Origin: Anolis sagrei | Lineage: Eukaryota; Chordata; Lepidosauria; Squamata; Anolidae | Assembly (NCBI RefSeq): GCF_037176765.1 | Contig: NC_090028.1 | Coordinates: 20,595,234 to 20,659,233 of the forward strand | Length of the DNA: 64,000 nt | Direction: 5' to 3' | Shown here: positions 52,580 through 63,129 of the stretch, piece after piece | Numbering within the stretch: the first letter of the stretch is position 1 | Layout: the number at the start of each line of letters is the position of its first letter | Position numbers and translations under genes: made by a program | The notes under the pieces: generated by a model | What the model was told of the DNA's origin: nothing | Seen by the model: the letters and a program-made list of their open reading frames with translations, nothing else | Database searches by the model: none

Positions 52580-53935
52580 CTCTACTTTCCCCATGGATGA
52601 GAAGTATAAGGGCAGCACGGAAGGGTTTAAGCTCAAACTTTTGTACAGTGGCCCTTATTTCTCATGCTAGTGAGGTAATGCTCAAGATCCTGCAAGGAAG
52701 ACTCCAGCAATACATGGAGAGAGAGTTGCCAGATGTTCAAGCTGGGTTTAGAAAAGGCAAAGGAACGAGAGACTAAATTGCCAATATCCGCTGGATAATG
52801 GAGAAAGGCAGGGAGTTTCAGAAAAAAAAACATCTACTTCTGTTTTATTGACTATTCTAAAGCCTTTGACTGTGTGGATCATAATAAATTGTGGCAAGTT
52901 CTTGGTGGTATGGGGATACCAAATCACCTTATCTCTCACCTGAGGAATCTGTATAAGGACCAAGTAGCAACAGTCAGAACTGACCACGGAACAATAGACT
53001 GGTTCAAGATTGGGAAAGGCGTGCGGCAGGGTTGTATCCTCTCCCCCAACCTATTCAACTTGTATGCAGAACACATCATGTGATGTGCGGGGCCTGATGA
53101 ATGCAAGGCTGGAGTGAAAATTGCTGGAAGAAACATTAACAACCTTAGATATGCAGATGACACCACTCTGATGGCCTAAAGCAAGGAGGAGCTGAGAAGC
53201 CTTCTAATCAAGGTGAAAGGAGAAAGCGCAAAAGCTAAACAGTTAAACATAAAAAAACAAGATTATGATAACCGATTTAATTGATAACTGGGAAATAGAG
53301 GGAGAAAATGTGGAGGCAGTGACAGATTTTGTATTTCTAGGTGCAAAGATGACTGCAGACGCAGACTGCAGCCAGAAAATCAGGAGACGCTTACTTCTTG
53401 GGAGGAGAGCAATGTCCAATCTCGATAAAATATTGAAGAGTAGAGACATCCCACTGGCAACAAAGATCCACATAGTCAAAGCAATGCTATTCCCCGTAAT
53501 CACCTACGGATGTGAGAGCTGGACCATAAGGAAGGCTGAGCAAAGGAAGATAGATGCTTTTGAACTGTGGTGTTGGAGGAAAGTTCTGGGAGTGCCCTGG
53601 ACCGCAAGAATATCCAACCAGTCCAGACTTCAAGAAATAAATCCCGACTGCTCTTTGAAGGGAAGGATAGTAGAGGCCAAGATGAATTACTTTGGCCACA
53701 TCATGAGAAGAAAGGAAAGCTTAGAGATGACAATTATGCTGGGGGAAATGGAAGGAAAAAGGAAGAGGACCAACCAAGAGGCAAGATGGATAAATGGTAT
53801 CCTTGAAGTGACTGGCTTGACTTTGAAGGAGCTGGGGGAGGTGACGGCCGACAGGGCGCTCTGGCGTGGGCTGGTCTATGAGGTCACGAAGTGTCGGAAG
53901 CGACTGAACGAATGAACAACAACAACAACTGATTA
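52580..53935 (+). mobile_element. RTE/BovB LINE, longer copy
   Basis: Covers the RT domain onward: TVALISHASEVMLKILQGRL, LPDVQAGFRKGKGTRD, IGKGVRQGCILSPNLFNLYA, INNLRYADDTTL-type sequence, then a 216-codon frame (53265-53915) to YEVTKCRKRLNE and an (AAC)n tail. Several frame changes separate the blocks. Confidence 0.92.
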
Positions 53936-53941
53936 CATAAG

Positions 53942-54465
53942 GAGATGTATTGTCAAAGGCTTTTATAACTGGAATCACTGAGTTGTGAGTTTTCCAGGCT
54001 GTATGGCCATGTTCCACAAGTATTCTCCTGACGTCTGGTGCAGGCATCCTCAGAGTTGTGAGGTCTGTTAGAAACTAGGAAAATGGAGTTTTATATATCT
54101 GTGGAATGTTCAGGTTGGGAGAAAGAATTCTTGTCTGTTTGAAGTAGGTGTGAATGTTACAATTGGCCACCTTGATTAGCATTTAATGGCTTAGTCGTTT
54201 CAAGGTCTGGGGGAATCCTTTGTTGGGAGGTGATTAGCTGGGCCCTGATTGTTTCTTGTCCGGGATTCCTCAGTTTTTAAGTGTTGCTCTTTATTTACTT
54301 TCCAGATTTTAGAATTTTTAAAATACTGGTAACCAGATTTTGTTCATTTTCATGGTTTCGGCCTTTCTGTTGAAATTATCCAATGCTTGTGTATTTCGAT
54401 GTCATGGTGGTTGTTAGATTGGTCCAGCATTTCTGTGCTCTCAAATAATATGCTGTATTCAGGTT
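53942..54465 (-). mobile_element. Penelope-like element, endonuclease end
   Basis: Reverse strand EYSILFESTEMLDQSNNHHD and IEIHKHW, then 3' sequence (CCTGAACATTCCACAGATAT) to the terminus TGTCAAAGGC at 53950. Confidence 0.72.
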
Positions 54466-54993
54466 GGCTTTGAAGCTGCAAGGCCATTAAGTGCTCATCA
54501 AGGTGGCCATTTGCAACATTCACATTTGCCCCCGGTGGCACAGTGGGTTAAACCCCTGTGCCGGCAGGACTGAAGACCGACAGGTTGCAGGTTCGAATCC
54601 GGGGAAAGATGGATGAGCTCCCTCTATCAGCTCCAGCGCTTCATGCAGGGACATGAGAGAAGCCTCCCACAAGGATGATAAAAACATCAAATCATCCAGG
54701 CGTCCCCTGGGCAAAGTCCTTGCAGACGGCCAATTCTCTCACACCAGAAGCGACTTGCTCCTGACACGACAAAAAAATGCCTCAAACAGACAGGAGTTCT
54801 TTTCCCACCCTGGACATTAAACAACTTTGTGATCACTTGCCTAGTTTCCAACAGATCTCTCAACCTCTGAGGATGCCGGCTGTAGATGTGGGTGAAACAT
54901 CAGGAGAGAATGCTTCTGGAACATGGCCATACAGCCCAGAAAACTCACAGCAACCCAGTATTTGAGACCATAAAAGCCTTTGACAACACATTA
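54466..54993 (+). mobile_element. Penelope-like 3' region with SINE insertion
   Basis: GCTTTGAAGCTGCAAGGCCA to TTGCAACATTCACATTTGC, then the SINE, then CTCAAACAGACAGGAGTTC to the terminus AAAAGCCTTTGACAACAC. It faces the minus copy, giving an inverted pair. Confidence 0.72.
54526..54775 (+). mobile_element. Sauria-type SINE
   Basis: GCCCCCGGTGGCACAGTGGG, GCAGGTTCGAATCC and GCTCCTGACACGAC with an A tail. It is inserted in Penelope sequence. Confidence 0.88.
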
Positions 54994-55367
54994 AACAAAT
55001 CTGTTTCTGCCCTTGTCAGTTTCTACATTAAAAGTGCCAAGTGCTTTTCAAATAATAATACTGCAGTGAAGACCTCCCACCCCTCTTCACAGGAAAACCG
55101 TTCCTGATTGTGTTTTTAAACAACTTAGTGATCACAGAATGGAAAACAAAGGCAAACCATTCTTGGTGAGACTGATTTTAAGGGTCTGATGGTATGTCTG
55201 AGCCAAAGTTCAACAGGAAAAGGGTTATATTTAGATGCATTGTTATCCCAATGTTTACTACTAAGTCAAACAAGTCTTGGATTAATGGTTTGCTCTTCCC
55301 CACAAAGAAAAGATCAGAAGAGTATAGTATTTTATCTACATCACTGCAACTATGGTTTGTCTTTAAA
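54994..55367. other. Unannotated intergenic stretch
   Basis: No exon or repeat recognised between two Penelope fragments. Confidence 0.4.
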
Positions 55368-55492
55368 AAGCCATGAAAATGAACAAAATCTCGCTACTAG
55401 TATTAAAAAACTCTAAAACCAGCAAATTAAAACAGGAAGCAGACAGGCTTTGAAGCTGCAAGGCCATTCAGTGGTCATCAAGATAGCCAAGG
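55368..55492 (+). mobile_element. Penelope-like fragment
   Basis: AAAAGCCATGAAAATGAACA and GCTTTGAAGCTGCAAGGCCA. Confidence 0.65.
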
Positions 55493-55494
55493 GC

Positions 55495-57230
55495 AGATCG
55501 GGACAGCCAGGTCTTCAAATTCTTCCTAAAGACTGCCAGTGTGGGGGCCTGTCTAATGTCTTTGGAGAGGGTGTTCCAAAGTTGGGGGGCCACCACAGAG
55601 AAGGCCCTGTCCCTCATCCCCACCAAACGCGCCTGCGACGCAGGTGGGATCACGAGCAGGGCCTCTCCGGATGAACGAAGAGAGCGCGTGGGTTCATAAA
55701 CGGAGATACGGTCACGCAGGTGGGCAGGTCCCAAACCGTTTAGGGCTTTGTAGGTGAGCACCTGCACCTTGAATTGGGCTCGGAAAATAAACGGCAGCCA
55801 ATGGAGCTCCTTAAACAGGAGGGTTGACCTCTCTCTGTAAGGAGCCCCAGTTAACATCCTGGCCCCTGCCCGTTGGACTAGTTGGAATTTCTGAGCCGTT
55901 TTCAAAGGCAGCCCCACCGCACACCACACACTGCACTTGCCCTATAATCCTCGTATACCACCTGCCACATCAGCACTTTTAATCCTGTACCCATTACTCT
56001 GGCCTGGCCCAGTTTTTATTGTGTCTTGATGTACTGTTATTGTATGTCGTCAATATTGCTTTACTGTTTTTAATTTTGCTTTTGGTGTTATATTGTTGTG
56101 TTGTGTTTTGAGGCCTTGGCCTTTGTAAGCCGCATCGAGTCCTTCGGGAGATGCTAGCGGGGTACAAATAAAGTTAATAATAATAAATAATAATAGAGTG
56201 CATTACAGTAGTCCAGTCTAGAGGTGACTAAGGCATGGACCACACCGGCCAGATCAGCCTTCGCAAGGTACGGTCGCAGTTGGTGCACGAGTCTCAATTG
56301 TGCGAAAGCCCTCCCGGACACCGCCGACGCCTGAGCCTCAAGCGTAAGCGATGAATCCAAGAGGACACCCAAATTCTGGACCTGTGGCTTCTGGGGGAGT
56401 GTAACCCCGTCCAATACAGGTTGCCACCCTATGCCCCGGTCAGGTTTACCATCGACCAGGAGGACCTCTGTCTTGTCGGGATTGATCTTCAGCTTGTTCC
56501 TCCTCATCCAGATAGACACAGCGGCCAGGCACTCGGCCAGGACCCAGGAGGCCTCCTTGGAGTTGGGTGGAAATGAGTAATAGAGTTGTGTGTCATCTGC
56601 ATAGAGGTGGCACCTAACTCCAAAACTCCGGATGACCTCTCCCAGCTGTTTCATGTAGACAGGGGTGGCTCAACCCATTACGCAAAGTATTCGCAGTATA
56701 GTTGATTTTGCCCAGGGGCGCTCTTGAGGTGCTCTTGGGGGAAAATAGACTTTGACATATGCGAGTTGTAGTTACTGGGATGTATAGTCCACCTACAATC
56801 AAAGAGCATTCTGAACTCCACCAATGATGGAATTGAACCAAATATGGCACACAAAACTCCCATGACGAACAGAAAATATATATCAATGATTGGTTGGGGG
56901 GGGGGGGGCAAAATACTGTTTGCTTACCATTGAAAATTACCTAGGGCCGCCTCTGCATGTAGATGTTAAAGAGCATGGGAGAAAAAATAGAGCCTTGCGG
57001 GACCCCACAGGTTAAAGGCCAGGGGTCCGAGCAGGCATCTCCCAGCTTCACCATCTGGGATCGACCCTCCAGGAAGGATCGGAGCCAGGACAGAACTGTG
57101 CCCCTGAGACCCATCCCAGAGAGTCGACCCAGAAGGATACCATGATCGATGGTATCCAAAGCCGCTGAGATGTCCAAGAGAACCAACAATGTTCCTTGGT
57201 CGTTTGGTGGTTTCAATTCCCCATGACTTT
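55495..57230 (-). mobile_element. L2 LINE, long RT-bearing copy with two insertions
   Basis: Reverse strand from 57230: LLVLLDISAALDTIDHGILL (motif A), CGVPQGSIFSPMLFNIYM (motif B), [insertion], CHLYADDTQLYYSFPP (motif C, YADD), [13 protein letters not shown], [insertion], GLPLKTAQKFQLVQRAGARM, to LKTWLSRSALGY. A plus-strand L2 tail (about 55925-56193) and a hAT MITE (56660-56955) interrupt it. The 5' half of the element is absent. Confidence 0.9.
56660..56955. mobile_element. hAT MITE with 8-bp target duplication
   Basis: CAGGGGTGGCTCAACCC to CCTAGGGCCGCCTCTG, flanked by CATGTAGA on both sides (56652-56659 and 56956-56963). Same family as 62291-62591 in inverse orientation. Confidence 0.9.
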
Positions 57231-57234
57231 GACA

Positions 57235-57670
57235 CAAAGATGTCATGAACCAATGCCTTCTGTGCATGGTGCTCTTCTGTCCTCCTTGCTGGGGAGAGAA
57301 GGGCCCAGGTGTGACTCCCAGAAGCAGAAAGGGGGAAAGATGGCCGAAGAGGAGCCCAGCTGCAGCCTGGATGCATCTGGAGGGAGGGAGGGCTGGCTCT
57401 GCCCTGGACTTGCCCCCGCCCTTCTCTCTCTGTGTCTCTCTGTGTGTGTGTCTCTATGGGGCGGGGTGGGGGGCGTTCCTTTGGGGCGGGGGCTGAAGGC
57501 ACGGATCCTCTGCTTCCCAAAGAAAGCCATGGAGCGGGCCGGGAGCGAAGAAGAGCCCGAGGGGCCCCAGGCAGTGCCTCCGGGGGCGCGCCTCCTCCTC
57601 TCCGCCAAGGGCTTTCTAGGCTCCCACAAAGGACGGCTCCTTCTGGCTCAGGCGGTAAGAGGGGCGTGGA
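57235..57670. promoter_or_regulatory. GC-rich CMTM3 promoter region
   Basis: A GC- and CpG-rich island around the exon at 57529, starting just beyond the L2 5' break. No TATA box was seen. Confidence 0.5.
57529..57654 (+). CDS. CMTM3: CMTM-family MARVEL protein, first coding exon (partial gene)
   Basis: 42 codons, MERAGSEEEPEGPQAVPPGA, then RLLLSAKGFLGSHKGRLLLA and QA, then donor GCG|GTAAGA. The acidic N-terminus followed by FLGSHKGRLLLAQ fits the first exon of CMTM3 (human LLPARAFLCSLKGRLLLAES), which carries the juxtamembrane segment before helix 1. The position downstream of CKLF on the same strand agrees with the mammalian order CKLF, CMTM1, CMTM2, CMTM3. CMTM proteins are membrane proteins of vesicle traffic and receptor turnover. 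No further exon was found up to 64000, so intron 1 exceeds 6.3 kb. Other CMTM members are possible, but the KGRLLL block favours CMTM3. Confidence 0.68.
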
Positions 57671-57698
57671 TGTGGAAGCAGGGAGCCCCCAGCGCCTG

Positions 57699-57794
57699 TC
57701 CTTCCTTCCTTCCTTCCTTCCTTCCTTCCTTCCTTCCTTCCTTCCTTCCTTCCTTCCTTCCTTCCTTCCTTCCTTCCTTCCTTCCTTCCTTCCT
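57699..57794. repeat. (CCTT)n microsatellite
   Basis: About 24 perfect CTTC units, 45 bp after the CMTM3 exon 1 donor. A pyrimidine tract of this kind could affect splicing or promoter structure (inference). Confidence 0.97.
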
Positions 57795-58033
57795 CCTCTT
57801 TCTTGGTTTGCCTTACAGAGAAAAAAAAAGGCGGGGCCCTTACTTTCTCATCACACTAAAGAGAAAAAATCCACTTAAAATCCGGTTTCTGCCTCCTGCA
57901 CAATTTTGGAGTTTGTAGTTTAGGGAGGCTGTAAAGCAGTGGTTCTCAACTTTCCCAATGCCACAACCCCTTCAAACAATCCCTCGTGGATTTCTATCCC
58001 AGAGCTATGGATCCATAAGTGATTGGTTTTCAT

Positions 58034-58246
58034 GAAGGCTATGAATTCACAATTGTGGTATCATTTCATAAACACTCCCCAGCCCTACTTTAACAGTCAC
58101 CAGATGCTGCAAGCCATGGAAGTCTGTCACTACTGAACAGTGGAATAGACTGCTGGAGTGGAATCCAGATTTCCTTCTTTGGAACCCTTTAAACCCATGT
58201 TTCTCAACCTTCCTAATGCCATGAACCCCTTAATACAGTTCCTCAT
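58034..58246 (+). repeat. 213-bp direct repeat, left copy
   Basis: GAAGGCTATGAATTCACAAT to ACAGTTCCTCAT. It matches 58985-59197 with about eight differences by eye. Its last part is the start of a hAT element. Confidence 0.93.
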
Positions 58247-58984
58247 AGAATCATAGAATCAAAGAGTTGGAAGAGACCTCATGGGCCATGCAGTCCAATC
58301 CCATTCTGCCAAGAAGCAGGAATATTGCATTCAAATCACCCCTGACAGATGGCCATCCAGCCTCTGTTTAAAAGCTACCAAAGAAGGAGCCTTCTCCACA
58401 CTCCGGGGCAGAGAGTTCCACTGCTGAACGGCTCTCACAGTCAGGAAGTTCTTCCTCATGTTCAGGTGGAAACTCCTTTCTTGTAGTTTGAAGCCATTGT
58501 TCCGCGTCCTAGTCTCCAGGGAAGCAGAAAACAAGCTTGCTCCCTCCTCCCTGTGGCTTCCTCTCACATATTTATATATGGCTATCATGTCTCCTCTCAG
58601 CCTTCTCTTCTTCAAGCTAAACATGCCCAGCTCCTTAAGCCGCTCCTCATAGGGCTTGTTCTCCAGACCCTTGATCATTTTAGTCGCCCTCCTCTGCACA
58701 CATTCCAGCTTGTCAATATCTCTCTTGAATTGTGGTGCCCAGAACTGGACACAATATTCCAGGTGTGGTCTAACCAAAGCGGAATAGAGCATGGGTAGCA
58801 TTACTTCCCTAGATCTAGACACTATGCTCCTATTGATGCAGGCCAAAATCCCATTGGCTTTTTTTGCCATCACATCACATTATTGGCTCATGTTTAACTT
58901 GTTGTCCACGAGGACTCCAAGATCTTTTTCACACGTACTGCTCTCAAGCCAGGCATTGTCCCCCATTCTTTGCATTTTGTTTTT
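58247..58984 (-). mobile_element. CR1 LINE, intact-frame 3' part
   Basis: Reverse strand: [80 protein letters not shown]. The 3' terminus ATTCTATGA lies at 58247-58258. It is exactly bracketed by the 213-bp direct repeat. Confidence 0.93.
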
Positions 58985-59197
58985 GAAGGCTATGAATTCA
59001 CAATTGTAGTATTATTTCATAAACACTCCCCAGCCCTACTTTAACAGTCACCAGATGCTGCAAGCCATGGAAGTCTGTCACTATTGAACAGTGGAATAGA
59101 CTGCTGGAGTGGAATCCAGATTTCCTTCTTTGGAACTCTTTAAACCAGTGTTTCTCAGCCTTCCTAATGCCATGAACCCCTTAATACAGTTACTCAT
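58985..59197 (+). repeat. 213-bp direct repeat, right copy
   Basis: Second copy of 58034-58246, starting at the base after CR1. Confidence 0.93.
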
Positions 59198-59610
59198 GTT
59201 GTTGTGACCCCCAAACATAACATTATTTTCGTTGTCATTTCATAACAGTCATTTTGCTACTGTTATGAATCGTCAGGTTGTATTTTCATTCATTGGACCA
59301 AATTTGGCTTGAATACCCGATACGCCCAAATTTGAATACTGGTGGGGTTATGGGGGGCGGGGGATTGATTTTGTCATTTGGAAGTTGTAGTTGCTGGAAT
59401 TTATAGTTTATCTACAATCAAAGAGCATTCTGAACCCCACCAACGATAGAATTGGGACAAACTTCCCACACAGAACCCACATGACCAACAGAAAATACTT
59501 ACAGATACTTACAATCAAAAAGCATTCTGAACTCCACCAAAATTGGAATTGAATCAAACTTGGTACACAGAACTCCTATGACCAACAGAAAATATTGCAA
59601 CATATACCCT
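59148..59610. mobile_element. hAT element (CAGTGTTTCTCAACC family)
   Basis: CCAGTGTTTCTCAGCCTTCC at the left, then family blocks TTTCATTCATTGGACCAAAT and GAGCATTCTGAACCCCACCA. The right end is lost. Confidence 0.78.
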
Positions 59611-59734
59611 ATAGGACATTTAAAATGCATTAAGAATGGCTGTCATAGGTGTTCACTTAAAATGTATCATAGCAGCCATGAGGCAGAAATGAGTTAGCCA
59701 GCATTCCGATGAAATTTTTTTAAGTGTCCTAGTC

Positions 59735-60086
59735 CTAGACACTTTTGTACTGTGGTGCTGGAGGAAAATGCTGAGAGTGCCTTGGACCGCAAGAAGATTA
59801 AACCAGTCCATCCTCCAAGAAATAATGCCTGGCTGCTCACTGGAGGGAAGGATAGTAGAGGCAAAGATGAAGGACTTTGGCCACATCATGAGAAGGCAGG
59901 AAAGCTCGGAGAAGACAACGTTGCTGGGGAAGATGAAAGGAAAAAGGAAGAGGGGCCAACCAAGGGCAAGATGGATGGATGGTATCCTTGAAGTGACTGG
60001 CTTGACTTTGAAGAAGCTGAGGGTGGTGACGGCCGACAGGGAGTTCTGGCGTGGGCTGGTCCAGGAGGTCACGAAGAATGAATAAA
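59735..60086 (+). mobile_element. RTE/BovB LINE, 3' fragment
   Basis: MLRVPWTARRLNQSILQEIM, KDFGHIMRRQESSEKT, RARWMDGILEVTGLTLKKLR, ending EVTKNE. Confidence 0.88.
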
Positions 60087-60357
60087 CGACAAAAAGTCCT
60101 CCTCTCCATGTACATAGGTGCATTTTCAATAGCTTTTTTTAAAGGAGAGGAGGGTGCAGGGCGTTCTTATTTCTTTAGGGAGGAATTTCCAGAGATAGGG
60201 AGCGATCACGGAGAAGGCCCCCTCTCTCATCACCACCAGCTGTGCTTGAGATGGAGGTGGAACTGAGAGCAGGGCCTCCTCTGATGACCACAGTGAACAA
60301 GATGGCCTATATGGGGAGATGTGATCAGACAAATAGCCTGGACCCAAACCATTTAGG

Positions 60358-60492
60358 GCAGTGGTTCCCAACCTGTGGGTCCCCAGGTGTTTTGGCCTAC
60401 AACTCCCAGAAATCCCAGCCAGTTTACCAGTTGTTAGAATTTCTGGGAGTTGAAGGCCAAAACATCTGGAGACCAACAGGTTGAGAACCACT
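60358..60492. mobile_element. Foldback hAT MITE in L2
   Basis: CAGTGGTTCCCAACCTGTGG to AACAGGTTGAGAACCACTG with mirrored arms around CCAGCCAGTTTACCAG. Flanks ATTTAGGG and ATTTAGGT match 7 of 8. Confidence 0.85.
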
Positions 60493-60671
60493 GATTTAGG
60501 TTTTTATAGGTAACAACCAGCACTTTGTATTTTGCCTGGAAGCAAACTGGCAACAAGTGGAGCTGCCATAGCTTGGGAGTAGTTCTCTCCGTGTACGGGT
60601 CCCCAGCTAATAACCTGGCTGCCGCTCTCTGAACTAGCTTCTGAACTATCTTCAAAGACAGCTCCATGTAG

Positions 60672-61617
60672 AGAGTGTGGATGTCATCTTTATTAATGAC
60701 TTAGATGAAGGGTTAGAAGGCATGATCATCAAGTTTGCGGACGACACCAAATTGGGAGGGATAGCCAATAGTCCAGAGGACAGGAGCAGGATTCAAAACG
60801 ATCTTGACAGATTAGAGAGATGATTGGCCAAAACTAACAAAATGAAGTTCAACAGTGACAAATGCAAGATACTCCACTTTGGCAGAAAAAACAAAATGCA
60901 AAGATACAGAATGGGGGACAATGCCTGGCTCGAGAGCAGTACATGTGAAAAAGATCTTGGGGTCCTCATAGACAACAAGTTAAACATGAGCCAACAATGT
61001 GATGTGGCGGCAAAAAAAAGCCAATAGGAGTTGGCCTGCATCAATAGGAGCATAGTGTCTAGATCTAGGGAAGTCATGCTACCCCTCTATTCCGCCTTGG
61101 TTAGACCACACCTGGAATATTGTGTCCAGTTCTGGGCACCACAATTCAAGAGAGATATTGACAAACTGGAATGTGTCCAGAGGAGGCTGACTAAAATGAC
61201 CAAGAGTCTGGAGAACAAGCCCTATGAAGAGCGGCTTAAAGAGCTGGGCATGTATAGCCTGAAGAAGAGAAGGCTGAGAGGAGATATGATAGCCATGTGT
61301 AAATATGTGAGAGGAAGCCACAGGGAGGAGGGAGCAAGCTTGTTTTCTGCTTCCCTGGAGTCTAGGACGCGGGACAATGGCTTCAAACTACAAGAGAGGA
61401 GATTCCATCTGAACATGAGGAAGAACTTCCTGACTGTGAGAGCTGTTCAGCAGTGGAACTCTCTGCCCTGGAGTGTGGTGGAGACTCCTTCTTTGGAGGC
61501 TTTTAAACAGAGGCTGGATGGCCATCTGTCGGGGGTGATTTGAATGCAATATTCCGGCTTCTTGGCAGGGAGTTGGACTGGATGGCCCATGAGGTCTCTT
61601 CCAACTCTATGATTCTA
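60672..61617 (+). mobile_element. CR1 LINE, longest copy
   Basis: From FINDLDEGLEG-like and KFADDTKLGG (YADD-equivalent FADD) through [40 protein letters not shown], a stop after AAKKSQ, then a 170-codon frame (61031-61543) to HLSGVI. It ends CAACTCTATGATTCTATG. It is inserted in L2. Confidence 0.93.
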
Positions 61618-62103
61618 TGTGACTAAGGCATGGGCTACCATGGCCAAGTCAGGCATCCCAAGGTATGGGCGCAGCTAGCGCACAAGTTTTAACTGTGCAA
61701 AGGTGCTCCTGGCCACCACTGACAGCCAGGGTTCCAGAATCAGCGATGAGTCCAGGATCACCCCCAGACAGCGGACCTGTGTCTTCAGGGGGATTGCGAT
61801 CCCATCCAACACAGGCTGTAATCCCACACCTTGGTCCACCTTCCGACTGACCAGGAGTACCTCTGTCTTGTGTGGAGTACCTCTGTCTTTCAACTTGTTA
61901 GCCCTCATCCAGTCCATCACTGATGAGAGGCACTGGTTCAGGACCAGAACGGCATCCTTGGCTTTTGGTAGAAAGAAGTAATAGAGTTGGCTGTTGTCTG
62001 CATAAATTTGACACCGAATTCCAAAACTCCAAATGATCTCTCCCAGCACTTTCATGTAAATGCTAAACAGCATGGGGGACCGAATTGAGGGACTCCACTG
62101 GCC

Positions 62104-62285
62104 ACAGGCATTATCTCAAGGAGTTATGTTTTCAGAGGGAGTTTGCCTTTTCCTTCCTCCGAGACTAGGAGAACGTGATGCTTCAGATCGTCCGGTGGAT
62201 TTCAATGGCCAAGGAGGGATTTGAACCTGGGTCTCCAGAATCGTCCTCCAACGCTCAAACCGTTGCATTACACTAGCTTTTGGGG
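62104..62285 (-). mobile_element. tRNA-derived SINE, second family
   Basis: Reverse strand: head GTGTAATGCAACGGTTTGAG (A box) and CCAGGTTCAAATCC (B box), then CTCGGAGGAAGGAAAAGGC. Same family as 46439-46905. Confidence 0.75.
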
Positions 62286-62290
62286 AGACC

Positions 62291-62591
62291 CAGAGACAGC
62301 CCTAGGTAATTTTCAACAGTAAGCAAACAGTATTTTGTTGCCACCCGCCCCCAACCAATCACAGATATATATTTTCTGTTCATCGTGGGAGTTCTGTGTG
62401 CTATATTTGGTTCAATTCCATCATTGGTGGAGTTCAGAATGCTCTTTGGTTGTAGGTGAACTATACATCCCAGTAACTACAACTTGCGTATGTCAAGGTC
62501 TATTTTCCTCCAAGAGCGCCTCAAGAGCGCCCCTGGGCAAAATCAACTATACTGCAAATGCTTACTTTACGTAATGGTTGAGCCGCCCCTG
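62291..62591. mobile_element. hAT MITE with 8-bp target duplication
   Basis: CAGAGACAGCCCTAGG to GAGCCGCCCCTG, flanked by GGGAGACC on both sides (62283-62290 and 62592-62599). Confidence 0.9.
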
Positions 62592-62599
62592 GGGAGACC

Positions 62600-63018
62600 A
62601 CAGATCCCACTCAATTTCCATCCTTTCCTTCAAACATCTGCCCTGTCCTTCAACCCTTTCTTACATCTCTAACACATCTAAAACACACTGTGATGATGAA
62701 ATTAGATTTTCTCAACCTCCATGATACTACTCTTGTTGCTATCTTTTGCAGAAGAGAAATCACTTCTATGTTCTAAATAAAGCACATTGCGGAACTGTTT
62801 CAAAACAGCCCGCAAAAAATAATATAAAAACTCTTTGTTTTGTAGCTGATTTGCATTGGCTGCTTTGCAAGATTTCCTAAATTTTAGATAGTGAGATTTT
62901 GTTTCAACGGTCAATGAAAAGAAAATCACCTCCTTTGCTTCCAAGTGTCTCTCTTGCAGCGCAGTCCGATGCATGTTTACTCTCTGAATTCTGTATCTCA
63001 GGGGGGATGGCTTGAGAT
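62600..63018. other. CMTM3 intron 1, no feature recognised
   Basis: A minus-strand open frame at 62702-62974 was inspected; it has no recognised domain and no convincing splice borders. Nothing else seen. Confidence 0.4.
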
Positions 63019-63019
63019 C

Positions 63020-63100
63020 TCTGGTCCCATCTACACTGCCATATAATGCAGATCACTGTAGTTAAACTGTGTTTATATGGCAGTGTAGATGCAGCCAGTC
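63020..63100. repeat. Short hairpin MITE
   Basis: CATCTACACTGCCATATAAT and its mirror ATATGGCAGTGTAGATG form a stem with a short middle. A decayed relative is at about 63915-63975. Confidence 0.75.
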
Positions 63101-63129
63101 ACTTCCTCTCATCCTGGTTGAGCATACAA

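Larger units (their letters stand above)
60125..62095 (-). mobile_element. L2 LINE with CR1 and foldback insertions
   Basis: Reverse strand from 62095: MLFSIYMKVLGEIIWSFGIR, CQIYADNSQLYYFF (YADD changed to YADN), [24 protein letters not shown], [CR1 insertion], VQKLVQRAAARLLAG, YKVLVVTYKNLN, [foldback], LNGLGPGYLSDHISPY, to the C-terminus. The YADN change alone should inactivate the polymerase. Confidence 0.85.

Noticed and set aside
57196-57918. Single 240-codon frame through the CMTM3 exon and the CCTT run
   Set aside because: Only 57529-57654 resembles a protein family; the rest is L2 edge, GC-rich leader and microsatellite, with a clear donor at 57655.
62702-62974. 90-codon minus-strand frame
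   Set aside because: No recognisable domain, no splice signals consistent with a neighbour gene, and AT-rich composition.
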